Part shown: one piece after another, positions 47,001 to 62,000 of the stretch
Position numbering within the stretch: the stretch's first letter is position 1
Layout of the letters: each line of letters starts with the position of its first letter
NCBI GenBank assembly: GCA_964036315.1
Contig: OZ038517.1
Location: forward strand, 52,316,235 to 52,380,234
DNA from: Acanthosepion esculentum
Taxonomy: Eukaryota > Mollusca > Cephalopoda > Sepiida > Sepiidae
Length of the DNA stretch: 64,000 nt
Direction: 5' to 3'
Translations under genes and position numbers: made by a program
The notes under the pieces: generated by a model
The model's database searches: none
What the model was told of the DNA's origin: nothing
What the model saw: only the letters and a program-made list of their open reading frames with translations

Positions 47001-50000
47001 AAAGAAAAATTAAAATGAAAGAGGAAAGATTAGAAAGGAGAGAATGAAAAGAGGATATCCCAAAAAGAAAAAAGACAATGAAAGAGAAAAGATTAGAAAG
47101 AAGAGAATGAAAAGGGGATATCACAAAAAGAAAAAAGACAATGAAAGAGGAAAGATTAGAAAAGAGAGAATGAAAAGAGGATATCCCAAAAAGAAAAAAG
47201 AAAATGAAAGAGGAAAGATTAGAAAGAAGAGAATGAAAAGAGGATATCGCAAAAAGAAAAAAAAAACAATGAATGAGGAAAGATTAGAAAGAAGAGAATG
47301 AAAAGAGGATATCCCAAAAAAAAAAAAGAAACTGAAAGAGGAAAGATTAGAAAGGAGAGAATGAAAAGAGGATATCCCAAAAAGAAAAAAGAAAATGAAA
47401 GAGTAAAGATTAGAAAGGAGAGAATGAAAAGAGGATATCCCAAAAAGAAAATGAAAGAGGAAAGATTAGAAAGGAGAGAATGAAAAGAGGATATCCCAAA
47501 AAGAAAAAAGAAAATGAAAGAGGAAAGATTAGAAAGGAGAGAATGAAAAGAGGATATCCCAAAAAGAAAATGAAAGAGGAAAGATTAGAAAGGAGAGAAT
47601 GAAAAGAGGATATCACAAAAAGAAAATGAAAGAGGACAGATTAGAAAGGAGAGAATGAAAAGAGGATATCACAAAAGAAAAATGAAAATGAAAGATTAGA
47701 AAGGAGAGAATGAAAAGAGGATATCGCAAAAAGAAAAAAAAACAATGAATGAGGAAAGATTAGAAAGAAGAGAATGAAAACAGGATATCCCAAAATGAAA
47801 AAAGACAATGAAAGAGAAAAGATTAGAAAGGAGAGAATGAAAAGAAAATATCACAAAAGAAAAATGAAAATGAAAGAAAAAAGATTAGAAAGGAGAGAAT
47901 GAAAAGAGGATATCCCAAAAAGAAAAAAGAAAATGAAAGAGGAAAGATTAGAAAGGAGAGAATGAAAAGAGGATATCTCGAAAAGAAAAAAGAAAATGAA
48001 AGAGGAAAGATTAGAAAGGAGAGAATGAAAACAAAATATCACAAAAGAAAAATGAAAATGAAAGAGGAAAGATTAGAAAGGAGAGAATGAAAAAAGGATA
48101 TCAAAAAAGAAAAAAGAAAATGAAAGAGGAAAGATTAGAAAGGAGAGAATGAAAAGATGATATCGCAAAAAGAATAAAAATCAAAGAATGAGGAAAGATT
48201 AGAAAGAAGAGAATGAAAACAGGATATCCCAAAAAGAAAAAAGACAATTACAGAGGAAAGATTAGAAAAGAGAGAATGAAAAGAGAATATCAAAAAAGAA
48301 AAAAGAAAATGAAAGAGGAAAGATTAGAAAGGAGAGAATGAAAAGAGGTTATCACAAAAAGAAAAAAGAAAATGAAAGAGGAAAGATTAGAAAGTAGAGA
48401 ATGAAAAGAGGATATCGCAAAAAGAAAAAAAAACAATGAATGAGGAAAGATTAGAAAGAAGAGAATGAAAAGAGGATATCCCAAAAAGAAAAAAGACAAT
48501 GAAAAAGGAAAGATTAGAAAGGAGAGAATGAAAAGAGGATATCACAAAAGAAAAATTAAAATGAAAGAGGAAAGATTAGAAAGGAGAGAATGAAAAGAGG
48601 ATATCACAAAAAGAAAATGAAAGAAGAAAGATTAGAAAGGAGAGAATGAAAAGAGGATATCCCAAAAAGAAAAAGAAACTGAAAGAGGAAAGATTAGAAA
48701 GGAGAGAATGAAAAGAGGATATCCCAAAATGAAAAAAGTGAATGAAAGAGAAAAGATTAGAAAGGAGAGAATGAAAAGAGGATATCACAAAAGAAAAATT
48801 AAAATGAAAGAGGAAAGATTAGAAAGGAAAGAATGAAAAGAGGATAACACAAAAAGAAAATGAAAGAGGAAAGATTAGAAAGGAGAGAATGAAAAGAGGA
48901 TATCCCAAAAAGAAAAAAGAAACTGAAAGAGGAAAGATTAGAAAGAAGAGAATGAAAAGAGGTTATCCCAAAAAGAAAAAAGAAAATGAAAGAGGAAAGA
49001 TTAGAAAAGAGAGAATGAAAAGAGGATATCCCAAAAAGAAAAAAGACAATGAAAGAGGAAAGATTAGAAAGAAGAGAATGAAAAGGGGATATCACAAAAA
49101 GAAAAAAGACAATGAAAGAGGAAAGATTAGAAAAGAGAGAATGAAAAGAGGATATCCCAAAAAGAAAAAAGAAAATGAAAGAGGAAAGATTAGAAAAGAG
49201 AGAATGAAAAGAGGATATCCCAAAAAGAAAAAAGAAACTGAAAGAGGAAAGATTAAAAAGGAGAGAATGAAAAGAGGTTATCCCGAAAAGAAAAAAGAAA
49301 ATTAAAGAGGAAAGATTAGAAAGCAGAGAATGAAAAGAGGATATCCCAAAAAAAAAAAGAAACTGAAAGAGGAAAGATTAGAAAGGAGAGAATGAAAAGA
49401 GGATATCCCAAAATGAAAAAAGACAATGAAAGGGGAAAGATTGGGAACGAGATAATGAGAAGAGGATATCCCAAAATGAAAAAAGACAATGAAAGATGAA
49501 AGATTAAAAAGGAGAGAATGAAAAGATGATATCGCAAAAAGAATAAAAATCAAAGAATGAGGAAAGATTAGAAAGAAGAGAATGAAAACAGGATATCCCA
49601 AAAAGAAAAAAGACAATTACAGAGGAAAGATTAGAAAAGAGAGAATGAAAAGAGAATATCAAAAAAGAAAAAAGAAAATGAAAGAGGAAAGATTAGAAAG
49701 GAGAGAATGAAAAGAGGTTATCACAAAAAGAAAAAAGAAAATGAAAGAGGAAAGATTAGAAAGTAGAGAATGAAAAGAGGATATCGCAAAAAGAAAAAAA
49801 AACAATGAATGAGGAAAGATTAGAAAGAAGAGAATGAAAAGAGGATATCCCAAAAAGAAAAAGACAATGAAAGAGGAAAGATTGGAAACGAGAGAATAAG
49901 AAGAGGATATCCCAAAAAGAAAAAAGACAATGAAAAAGGAAAGATTAGAAAGGAGAGAATGGAAAGAGGATATCACAAAAGAAAAATTAAAATGAAAGAG

Positions 50001-53000
50001 GAAAGATTAGAAAGGAGAGAATGAAAAGAGGATATCACAAAAAGAAAATGAAAGAAGAAAGATTAGAAAGGAGAGAATGAAAAGAGGATATCCCAAAACG
50101 AAAAAAGTGAATGAAAGAGGAAAGATTAGAAAGGAAAGAATGAAAAGAGGATATCACAAAAAGAAAATGAAAGAGGAAAGATTAGAAAGGAGAGAATGAA
50201 AAGAGGATATCCCAAAAAGAAAAAAGAAACTGAAAGAGGAAAGATTAGAAAGAAGAGAATGAAAAGAGGATATCCCAAAAAGAAAAAAGAAACTGAAAGA
50301 GGAAAGATTAGAAAGGAGAGAATGAAAAGAGGATATCCCAAAAAGAAAAAAGAAACTGAAAGAGGAAAGATTAGAAAGGAGAGAATGAAAAGAGGATATC
50401 CCAAAAAGAAAAAAGAAAATGAAAGAGGAAAGATTAGAAAAGAGAAAATGAAAAGAGGATATCCCAAAAAGAAAAAAGACAATGAAAGAGGAAAGATTAG
50501 AAAGAAGAGAATGAAAAGGGGATATCACAAAAAGAAAAAAGACAATGAAAGAGGAAAGATTAGAAAAGAGAGAATGAAAAGAGGATATCCCAAAAAGAAA
50601 AAAGAAAATGAAAGAAGAAAGATTAGAAAGGAGAGAATGAAAAGAGGATATCCCAAAAAGAAAAAAGAAACTGAAAGAGGAAAGATTAGAAAGGAGAGAA
50701 TGAAAAGAGGATATTCCAAAAAAAAAAAGAAAATGAAAGAGGAAAGATTAGAAAGCAGAGAATGAAAAGAGGATATCCCAAAAAGAAAAAAGAAACTGAA
50801 AGAGGAAAGATTAGAAAAGAGAGAATGAAAAGAGGATATCCCAAAAAGAAAAAAGAAAATGAAAGAAGAAAGATTAGAAAGGAGAGAATGAAAAGAGGAT
50901 ATCACTAACAGAAAAAAGACAATGAAAGAGGAAAGATTAGAAAGGAGAGAATGAAAAGAGGATATCAAAAAAGAAAAGAGAAAATGAAAGAGGAAAAATT
51001 AGAAAGGAGAGAATGAAAAGAGGATATCACTAACAGAAAAAAGACAATGAAAGAGGAAAGATTAGAAAGGAGAGAATGAAAAGAGGATATCCCAAAAAGA
51101 AAAATGAAAATGAAAGAGGAAAGATTAGAAAAAAGAGAATGAAAAGAGGATATCGCAAAAAGAAAAAAAAACAATGAATGAGGAAAGATTACAAAGAAGA
51201 GAATGAAAAGAGGATATCCCAAAAAGAAAAAAGACAATGAAAGAGGAAAGATTGGAAACGAGATAATGAGAAGAGGATATCCCAAAATGAAAAAAGACAA
51301 TGAAAGAGGAAAGATTAGAAAGGAGAGAATGAAAAGAGGATATCTCAAAAGAAAAATGAAAATGAAAGAGGAAAGATTAGAAAGGAGAGAATGAAAAGAG
51401 GATATCCCAAAAAGAAAATAAAAGTGGAAAGATTAGAAAGGAGAGAATGAAAAGAGGATATCACAAAAAGAAAATGAAAGAGGAAAGATTAGAAAGGAGA
51501 GAATGAAAAGAGGATATCACAGAAGAAAAATGAAAATGAAAGATTAGAAAGGAGAGAATGAAAAGAGGATATCGCAAAATGAAAAAAAAACAATGAATGA
51601 GGAAAGATTAGAAAGAAGAGAATGAAAAGAGGATATCCCAAAATGAAAAAAGACAATGAAAGAGGAAAGATTAAAAGGAGAGAATGAAAAGAAAATATCA
51701 CAAAAGAAAAATTAAAATGAAAGAGGAAAGATTAGAAAGGAGAGAATGAAAAGAGGATATCCCAAAAAGAAAAAAGAAAAGGAAAGAGGAAAGATTAGAA
51801 AGGAGAGAATGAAAAGAGGATATCACTAAAAGAAAAAAGAAAATGAAAGGGGAAAGATTAGAAAGGAGAGAACGAAAAGAGGATATCCCAAAAAGAAAAA
51901 AGACAATGAAAGAGGAAAGATTAGAAAGGAGAGAATGAAAAGAGGTTATCACAAAAGAAAAATGAAAATGAAAGTGGAAAGATTAGAAAGGAGAGAATGA
52001 AAAGAGGTTATCACAAAAGAAAAATGAAAATGAAAGAGGAAAGATTAGAAAGGAGACAATGAAAAGAGCATATCCCAAAAAGAAAAAAGAAAATGAAAGA
52101 GGAAAGATTAGAAAGGTGAGAATGAAAAGAGGATATCCCAAAAAGAAAAAAGACAATGAAAGAGGAAAGATTAGAAAGAAGAGAATAAAAAGAGGATATC
52201 ACAAAACGAAAAAAGACAATGAAGAGGAAAGATTAGAAAGAAGAGAATGAAAAGAGGATATCAGAAAAAGAAAAAAGACAATGAAAGAGGAAAGATTAGA
52301 AAGGAGAGAATGAAAAGAGGATATCAAAAAAGAAAAGAGAAAATGAAAGAGGAAAGATTAGAAAGGAGAGAATGAAAAGAGGATATCACAAAAAGAAAAA
52401 TGAAAGAGGAAATATTATAAAGGAGAGAATGAAAAGAGGATATCATAAAAGAAAAATGAAAATGAAAGATTAGACAGAAGAGAATGAAAAGGGGATATCG
52501 CAAAAAGAAAAAAAAACAATGAATGAGGAAAGATTAGAAAGGAGAGAATGAAAAGAGGATATCCCAAAATGAAAAAAGACAATGAAAGAGGAAAGATTAG
52601 AAAGGAGAGAATGAAAAGAGGATATCCCAAAAAGAAAAAAGACAATGAAAGAGGAAAGATTAGATAGGAGAGAATGAAAAGAGGATATCCCGAAAAGAAA
52701 AAAGAAAATGAAAGAGGAAAGATTGGAAACGAGATAATGAGAACAGGATATCCCAAAATGAAAAAAGACAATGAAAGAGGAAAGATTAGAAAGTAGAGAA
52801 TGAAAAGAGGATATCAAAAAAGAAAATGAAAGAGGAAAGATTAGAAAGGAGAGAATGAAAAGAGGTTTTCACAAAAAGAAAAAAGACAATGAAAGACGAA
52901 AGATTAGAAAGGAGAGAATGAAAAGAGGATATCGCAAAAGGAAAAAAAAATCAAAGAATGAGGAAAGATTAGAAAGGAGAGAATGAAAAGAGGATATCCC

Positions 53001-56000
53001 AAAAAGAAAAAGACAATTAAAGAGGAAAGATTAGAAAAGAGAGAATGAAAAGAGGATATCAAAAAAGAAAAAAGAAAATGAAAGAGGAAAGATTAGAAAG
53101 GAGAGAATGAAAAGAGGTTATCACAAAAAGAAAAAAGACAATGAAAGAGGAAAGATTAGAAAGGAGAGAATGAAAAGAGGATATCCCAAAAAGAAAAAAG
53201 AAAATGAAAGAGGAAAGATTAGAAAGAAGAGAATGAAAAGAGGATATCGCAAAAAGAAAAAAAAACAATGATTGAGGAAAGATTAGAAAGAAGAGAATGA
53301 AAAGAGGATATCCCAAAAAGAAAAAAGACAATGAAAGAGGAAAGATTGGAAACGAGAGAATAAGAAGAGGATATCCCAAAAAGAAAAAGACAATTAAAGA
53401 GGAAAGATTAGAAAAGAGAGAATGAAAAGAGGATATCACAAAAGAAAAATTAAAATGAAAGAGGAAAGATTAGAAAGGAAAGAATGAAACGAGTATATCA
53501 CAAAAAGAAAATGAAAGAGGAAAGATTAGAAATGAGAGAATGAAAAGAGGATATCCCAAAAAGAAAAAAGAAACTGAAAGAGGAAAGATTAGAAAGAAGA
53601 GAATGAATAGAGGTTATCCCAAAAAGAAAATGAAAGAGGAAAGATTAGAAAGGAGAGAATGAAAAGAGGATATCCCAAAAAGAAAAAAGACAATGAAAGA
53701 GGAAAGATTAGAAAGAAGAGAATGAAAAGGGGATATCACAAAAAGAAAAAAGACAATGAAAGAGGAAAGATTAGAAAAGAGAGAATGAAAAGAGGATATC
53801 CCAAAAAGAAAAAAGAAAATGAAAGAGGAAAGATTAGAAAGAAGAGAATGAAAAGAGGATATCACAAAACGAAAAAAGACAATGAAAGAGGAAAGATTAG
53901 AAAGGAGAGAATGAAAAGAGGATATCAAAAAAGAAAAGAGAAAATGAAAGAGGAAAGATTAGAAAGGAGAGAATGAAAAGAGGATATCACTAACAGAAAA
54001 AAGACAATGAAAGAGGAAAGATTAGAAAGGAGAGAATGAAAAGAGGATATCCCAAAAAGAAAAAAGACAATGAAAGAGGAAAGATTGGAAACGAGATAAT
54101 GAGAAGAGGATATCCCAAAATGAAAAAAGACAATGAAAGAGGAAAGATTAGAAAGGAGAGAATGAAAAGAGGATATCTCAAAAAAAAAAATGAAAATGAA
54201 AGAGGAAAGAATAGAAAGGAGAGAATGAAAAGAGGATATCCCAAAAAGAAAATGAAAGAGGAAAGATTAGAAAGGAGAGAATGAAAAGAGGATATCACAA
54301 AAAGAAAATGAAAGAGGAAATATTATAAAGGAGAGAATGAAAAGAGGATATCACAAAAGAAAAATGAAAATGAAAGATTAGAAAGTAGAGAATGAAAAGA
54401 GGATATCGCAAAAAGAAAAAAAAACAATGAATGAGGAATGATTAGAAAGGAGAGAATGAAAAGAGGATATCCCAAAATGAAAAAAGACAATGAAAGAGGA
54501 AAGATTAGAAAGGAGAGAATGAAAAGAAAATATCACAAAAGAAAAATGAAAATGATAGAGGAAAGATTAGAAAAGAGAGAATGAAAAGAGGATATCCCAA
54601 AAAGAAAAAAGAAAATGAAAGAGGAAAGATTAGATAGGAGAGAATGAAAAGAGGATATCGCAAAAAGAATAAAAATCAAAGAATGAGGAAAGATTAGAAA
54701 GAAGAGAATGAAAATAGGATATCCCAAAAAGAAAAAAGACAATTAAAGAGGAAAGATTAGAAAAGAGAGAATGAAAAGAGGATATGAAAAAGAAAAAAGA
54801 AAATGAAAGAGGAAAGATTAGAAAGGAGAGAATGAAAAGAGGTTATCACAAAAAGAAAAAAGACAATGAAAGACGAAAGATTAGAAAGGAGAGAATGAAA
54901 AGAGGATATCGCAAAAGGAAAAAAGAAAATGAAAGAGGAAAGATAGAAAGATGAGAATGAAAAGAGGATATCGCAAACAGAATAAAAAACAATGATTGAG
55001 GAAAGATTAGAAAGAAGAGAATGAAAAGAGGATATCCCAAAAAGAAAAAAGACAATGAAAGAGGAAAGATTGGAAACGAGAGAATAAGAAGAGGATATCC
55101 CAAAAAGAAAAAAGACAATGAAAAAGGAAAGATTAGAAAGGAGAGAATGAAAAGAGGATATCCCAAAAAGAAAATGAAAGAAGAAAGATTAGAAAGGAGA
55201 GAATGAAAAGAGGATATCCCAAAAAGAAAAAGAAACTGAAAGAGGAAAGATTAGAAAGGAGAGAATGAAAAGAGGATATCCCAAAATGAAAAAAGTGAAT
55301 GAAAGAGGAAAGATTAGAAAGGAGAGAATGAAAAGAGGATATCACAAACGAAAAATTAAAATGAAAGAGGAAAGATTAGAAAGGAAAGAATGAAAAGAGG
55401 ATATCACAAAAAGAAAATGAAAGAGGAAAGATTAGAAATGAGAGAATGAAAAGAGGATATCCCAAAAAGAAAAAAGAAACTGAAAGAGGAAAGATTAGAA
55501 AGAAGAGAATGAAAAGAGGTTATCCCAAAAAGAAAATGAAAGAGGAAAGATTAGAAAGGAGAGAATGAAAAGAGGATATCCCAAAAAGAAAAAAGACAAT
55601 GAAAGAGGAAAGATTAGAAAGAAGAGAATGAAAAGGGGATATCACAAAAAGAAAAAAGACAATGAAAGAGGAAAGATTAGAAAAGAGAGAATGAATAGAG
55701 GATATCCCAAAAAGAAAAAAGAAAATGAAAGAGGAAAGATTAGAAAGAAGAGAATGAAAAGAGGATATCACAAAACGAAAAAAGACAATGAAGAGGAAAG
55801 ATTAGAAAGAAGAGAATGAAAAGAGGATATCACAAAAAGAAAAAAGACAATGAAAGAGGAAAGATTAGAAAGGAGAGAATGAAAAGAGGATATCAAAAAA
55901 GAAAAGAGAAAATGAAAGAGGAAATATTAGAAAGGAGTGAATGAAAAGAGGATATCACTAACTGAAAAAAGACAATGAAAGAGGAAAGATTAGAAAGGAG

Positions 56001-59000
56001 AGAATGAAAAGAGGATATCCCAAAAAGAAAAATGAAAATGAAAGAGGAAAGATTAGAAAAAAGAGAATGAAAAGAGGATATCGCAAAAAGAAAAAAAAAC
56101 AATGAATGAGGAAAGATTACAAAGAAGAGAATGAAAAGAGGATATCCCAAAAAGAAAAAAGACAATGAAAGAGGAAAGATTGGAAACGAGATAATGAGAA
56201 GAGGATATCCCAAAATGAAAAAAGACAATGAAAGAGGAAAGATTAGAAAGAAGAGAATGAAAAGAGGATATCCCAAAAAGAAAAAAGAAACTGAAAGAGG
56301 TAAGATTAGAAAGGAGAGAATGAAAAGAGGATATCCCAAAAAGAAAAAAGGAAATGAAAGAGGAAAGATTAGAAAGGAGAGAATGAAAAGAGGATATCCC
56401 AAAAAGAAAAAAGGAAATGAAAGAGGAAAGATTAGAAAGGAGAGAATGAAAAGAGTATATCCCAAAAAGAAAAAAGAAACTGAAAGACGAAAGATTAGAA
56501 AGGAGAGAATGAAAAGAGGATATCCCAAAAAGAAAAAAGACAATGAAAGAGGAAAGATTAGAAATAAGAGAATGAAAATAGGATATCACAAAAAGAAAAC
56601 AGACAATGAAAGAGGAAAGATTAGAAAGGAGAGAATGAAAAGAAGATATCACAAAAAGAAAATGAAAGAGGAAAGATTAGAAAGGAGAGAATGAAAAGAG
56701 GATATCCCAGAAAGAAAAAGAAACTGAAAGAGGAAAGATTAGAAAGGAGAGAATGAAAAGAGGATATCCCAAAATGAAAAAAGTGAATGAAAGAGGAAAG
56801 ATTAGAAAGGAGAGAATGAAAAGAGGATATCACAGAAGAAAAATTAAAATGAAAGAGGAAAGATTAGAAAGGAAAGAATGAAAAGAGGATATCACAAAAA
56901 GAAAATGAAAGAGGAAAGATTAGAAAGGAGAGAATGAAAAGAGGATATCGCAAAAAGAAAAAAAATCAAAGAATGAGGAAAGATTAGAAAGGAAAGAATG
57001 AAAAGAGGATATCACAAAAAGAAAATGAAAGAGGAAAGATTAGAAAGGAGAAAATGAAAAGAGGATATCCCAAAAAGAAAAAAGAAAATGAAACAGGAAA
57101 GATTAGAAAGGAGAGAATGAAAAGAGGATATCCCAAAATGAAAAAAGAGAATGAAAGAGGAAAGATTAGAAAGGAGAGAATGAAAAGAGGATATCACAAA
57201 AGAAAAATTAAAATGAAATAGGAAACATTAGAAAGGAAAGAATTAAAGAGGATATCACAAAAAGGAAATGAAAGAGGAAAGATTAGAAAGAAGAGAAGGA
57301 AAAGAGGTTATCCCAAAAAGAAAAAAGAAAATGAAAGAGGAAAGATTAGAAAGGAGAGCATGAAAAGAGGATATCCCAAAAAGAAAAAAGACAATGAAAG
57401 AGGAAAGATTAGAAAGAAGAGAATGAAAAGGGGATATCACAAAAAGAAAAAAGACAATGAAAGAGGAAAGTTTAGAAAAGAGAGAATGAAAAGAGGATAT
57501 CCCAAAAAGAAAAAAGAAAATGAAAGAGGAAAGATTAGAAAGGAGAGAATGAAAAGAGGATATCTCAAAAAGAAAAAAGAAAATGAAAGAGGAAAGATTA
57601 GAAAGGAGAGAATGAAAAGAGGATATCCCGAAAAGAAAAAAGAAACTGAAAGAGGAAAGATTAGAAAGGAGAGAATGAAAAGAGGATATCCCAAATTGAA
57701 AAAAGAGAATGAAAGAGGAAAGATTAGAAAGGAGAGAATTAAAAGAGGATAACACAAAAGAAAAAAGACAATGTAAGAGGAAAGATTAGAAAGTAGAGAA
57801 TGAAAAGAAGATATCACAAAAAGAAAATGAAAGAGGAAAGATTAGAAAGGAGAGAATGAAAAGAGGAAATCCCAAAAAGAAAAAGAAACTGAAAGAGGAA
57901 AGATTAGAAAGGAGAGAATGAAAAGAGGTTATCCCAAAAAGAAAAAAGAAAATGAAAGAGGAAAGATTAGAAAGGAGAGAATGAAAAGAGGATATCACAA
58001 AAAGAAAAAAGACAATGAAAGAGGAAAGATTAGAAAGAACACAATGAAAAGGGGATATCACAAAAAGAAAAAAGAAAATGAAAGAGGAAAGATTAGAAAG
58101 AAGAGAATGAAAAGAGGATATCGCAAAAAGAAAATGAAAGAGGAAAGATTAGAAAGGAGAGAATGAAAAGAGGATATCGCAAAAGAAAAATTAAAATGAA
58201 AGAGGAAAGATTAGAAAGGAAAAAATGAAAAGAGGATATCACAAAAAGAAAATGAAAGAGGAAAGAATAGAAAGGAGAGAATGAAAAGAGGATATCCCAA
58301 AAAGAAAAAAGAAACTGAAAGAGGAAAGATTAGAAAGAAGAGAATGAAAAGAGGTTATCCCAAAAAGAAAAAAGAAAATGAAAGAGGAAAGATTAGAAAG
58401 GAGAGAATGAAAAGAGGATATCACAAAAAGAAAAAAGACAATGAAAGAGGAAAGATTAGAAAGAACACAATGAAAAGGGGATATCACAAAAAGAAAAAAG
58501 AAAATGAAAGAGGAAAGATTAGAAAGAAGAGAATGAAAAGAGGATATCGCAAAAAGAAAATGAAAGAGGAAAGATTAGAAAGGAGAGAATGAAAAGAGGA
58601 TATCGCAAAAAGAAAAAAAATCAAAGAATGAGGAAAGATTAGAAAGGAAAGAATGAAAAGAGGATATCACAAAAAGAAAATGAAAGAGGAAAGATTAGAA
58701 AGGAGAAAATGAAAAGAGGATATCCCAAAAAGAAAAAAGAAAATGAAACAGGAAAGATTAGAAAGGAGAGAATGAAAAGAGGATATCCCAAAATGAAAAA
58801 AGAGAATGAAAGAGGAAAGATTAGAAAGGAGAGAATGAAAAGAGGATATCACAAAAGAAAAATTAAAATGAAATAGGAAACATTAGAAAGGAAAGAATTA
58901 AAGAGGATATCACAAAAAGGAAATGAAAGAGGAAAGATTAGAAAGAAGAGAAGGAAAAGAGGTTATCCCAAAAAGAAAAAAGAAAATGAAAGAGGAAAGA

Positions 59001-62000
59001 TTAGAAAGGAGAGCATGAAAAGAGGATATCCCAAAAAGAAAAAAGACAATGAAAGAGGAAAGATTAGAAAGAAGAGAATGAAAAGGGGATATCACAAAAA
59101 GAAAAAAGACAATGAAAGAGGAAAGTTTAGAAAAGAGAGAATGAAAAGAGGATATCCCAAAAAGAAAAAAGAAAATGAAAGAGGAAAGATTAGAAAGGAG
59201 AGAATGAAAAGAGGATATCTCAAAAAGAAAAAAGAAAATGAAAGAGGAAAGATTAGAAAGGAGAGAATGAAAAGAGGATATCCCGAAAAGAAAAAAGAAA
59301 CTGAAAGAGGAAAGATTAGAAAGGAGAGAATGAAAAGAGGATATCCCAAATTGAAAAAAGAGAATGAAAGAGGAAAGATTAGAAAGGAGAGAATTAAAAG
59401 AGGATAACACAAAAGAAAAAAGACAATGTAAGAGGAAAGATTAGAAAGTAGAGAATGAAAAGAAGATATCACAAAAAGAAAATGAAAGAGGAAAGATTAG
59501 AAAGGAGAGAATGAAAAGAGGAAATCCCAAAAAGAAAAAGAAACTGAAAGAGGAAAGATTAGAAAGGAGAGAATGAAAAGAGGATATCACAAAAGAAAAA
59601 TTAAAATGAAAGAGGAAAGATTAGAAAGGAAAAAATGAAAAGAGGATATCACAAAAAGAAAATGAAAGAGGAAAGAATAGAAAGGAGAGAATGAAAAGAG
59701 GATATCCCAAAAAGAAAAAAGAAACTGAAAGAGGAAAGATTAGAAAGAAGAGAATGAAAAGAGGTTATCCCAAAAAGAAAAAAGAAAATGAAAGAGGAAA
59801 GATTAGAAAGGAGAGAATGAAAAGAGGATATCACAAAAAGAAAAAAGACAATGAAAGAGGAAAGATTAGAAAGAACACAATGAAAAGGGGATATCACAAA
59901 AAGAAAAAAGAAAATGAAAGAGGAAAGATTAGAAAGAAGAGAATGAAAAGAGGATATCGCAAAAAGAAAAAAAAAACAATGAATGAGGAAAGATTAGAAA
60001 GAAGAGAATGAAAAGAGGATATCCCAAAAAGAAAAAAGAAACTGAAAGAGGAAAGATTAGAAAGGAAAGAATGAAAAGAAGATATCACAAAAAGAAAATG
60101 AAAGAGGAAAGATTAGAAAGGAGAGTATGAAAAGAGGATATCGCAAAAAGAAAAAAGAAACTGAAAGAGGAAAGATTAGAAAGGAGAGAATGAAAAAAGG
60201 ATATCAAAAAAGAAAAAAGAAAAAGAAAGAGGAAAGATTAGAAAGGAGAGAATGAAAAGAGGATATCCCAAAATGAAAAAAGAGAATGAAAGAGGAAAGA
60301 TTAGAAAGGAGAGAATGAAAAGAGGATATCACAAAAGAAAAATTAAAATGAAAGAGGAAACATTAGAAAGGAAAGAATTAAAAGAGGATATCACAAAAAG
60401 AAAATGAAAGAGGAAAGATTAGAAAGGAGAGAATGAAAAGAGGATATCCCAAAAAGAAAAAAGAAACTGAAAGAGGAAAGATTAGAAAGGAGAGAATGAA
60501 AAGAGGATATCCCAAAAAGAAAAAAGACAATGAAAGAGGAAAGATTAGAAAGAAGAGAATGAAAAGAGGATATCACAAAAAGAAAAAAGACAATGAAAGA
60601 GAAAAGATTAGAAAGGAGAGAATGAAAAGAAGATATCACAAAAAGAAAATGAAAGAGGAAAGATTAGAAAGGAGAGAATGAAAAGAGGATATCCCAAAAA
60701 GAAAAAGAAACTGAAAGAGGAAAGATTAGAAAGGAGAGAATGAAAAGAGGATATCCCAAAATGAAAAAAGTGAATGAAAGAGGAAAGATTAGAAAGGAGA
60801 GAATGAAAAGAGGATATCACAAAAGAAAAATTAAAATGAAAGAGGAAAGATTAGAAAGGAAAGAATGAAAAAAGGATATCACAAAAAGAAAATGAAAGAG
60901 GAAAGATTAGAAAGGAGAGAATGAAAAGAGGATATCCCAAAAAGAAAAAAGAAACTGAAAGAGGAAAGATTAGAAAGAAGAGAATGAAAAGAGTTTATCC
61001 CAAAAAGAAAAAAGAAAATGAAAGAGGAAAGATTAGAAAAGAGAGAATGAAAAGAGGATATCCCAAAAAGAAAAAAGACAATGAAAGAGGAAAGATTAGA
61101 AAGAAGAGAATGAAAAGAGGATATCACAAAAAGAAAAAAGACAATGAAAGAGGAAAGATTAGAAAGGAGAGAATGAAAAGAAGATATCACAAAAAGAAAA
61201 TGAAAGAGGAAAGATTAGAAAGGAGAGAATGAAAAGAGGATATCCCAAAAAGAAAAAAGAAACTGAAAGAGGAAAGATTAGAAAGGAGAGAATGAAAAGA
61301 GGATATCCCAAAAAGAAAAAAGACAATGAAAGAGGAAAGATTAGAAAGAAGAGAATGAAAAGAGGATATCACAAAAAGAAAAAAGACAATGAAAGAGAAA
61401 AGATTAGAAAGAAGAGAATGAAAAGAAGATATCACAAAAAGAAAATGAAAGAGGAAAGATTAGAAAGGAGAGAATGAAAAGAGGATATCCCAAAAAGAAA
61501 AAGAAACTGAAAGAGGGAAGATTAGAAAGGAGAGAATGAAAAGAGGATATCCCAAAATGAAAAAAGTGAATGAAAGAGGAAAGATTAGAAAGGAGAGAAT
61601 GAAAAGAGGATATCACAAAAGAAAAATTAAAATGAAAGAGGAAAGATTAGAAAGGAAAGAATGAAAAAAGGATATCACAAAAAGAAAATGAAAGAGGAAA
61701 GATTAGAAAGGAGAGAATGAAAAGAGGATATCCCAAAAAGAAAAAAGAAACTGAAAGAGGAAAGATTAGAAAGAAGAGAATGAAAAGAGTTTATCCCAAA
61801 AAGAAAAAAGAAAATGAAAGAGGAAAGATTAGAAAAGAGAGAATGAAAAGAGGATATCCCAAAAAGAAAAAAGAAAATGAAAGAGGAAAGATTAGAAAGG
61901 AGAGAATGAAAAGAGGATATCCCAAAAAGAAAAAAGACAATGAAAGAGGAAAGATTAGAAAGAAGAGAATGAAAAGAGGATATCACAAAAAGAAAAAAGA

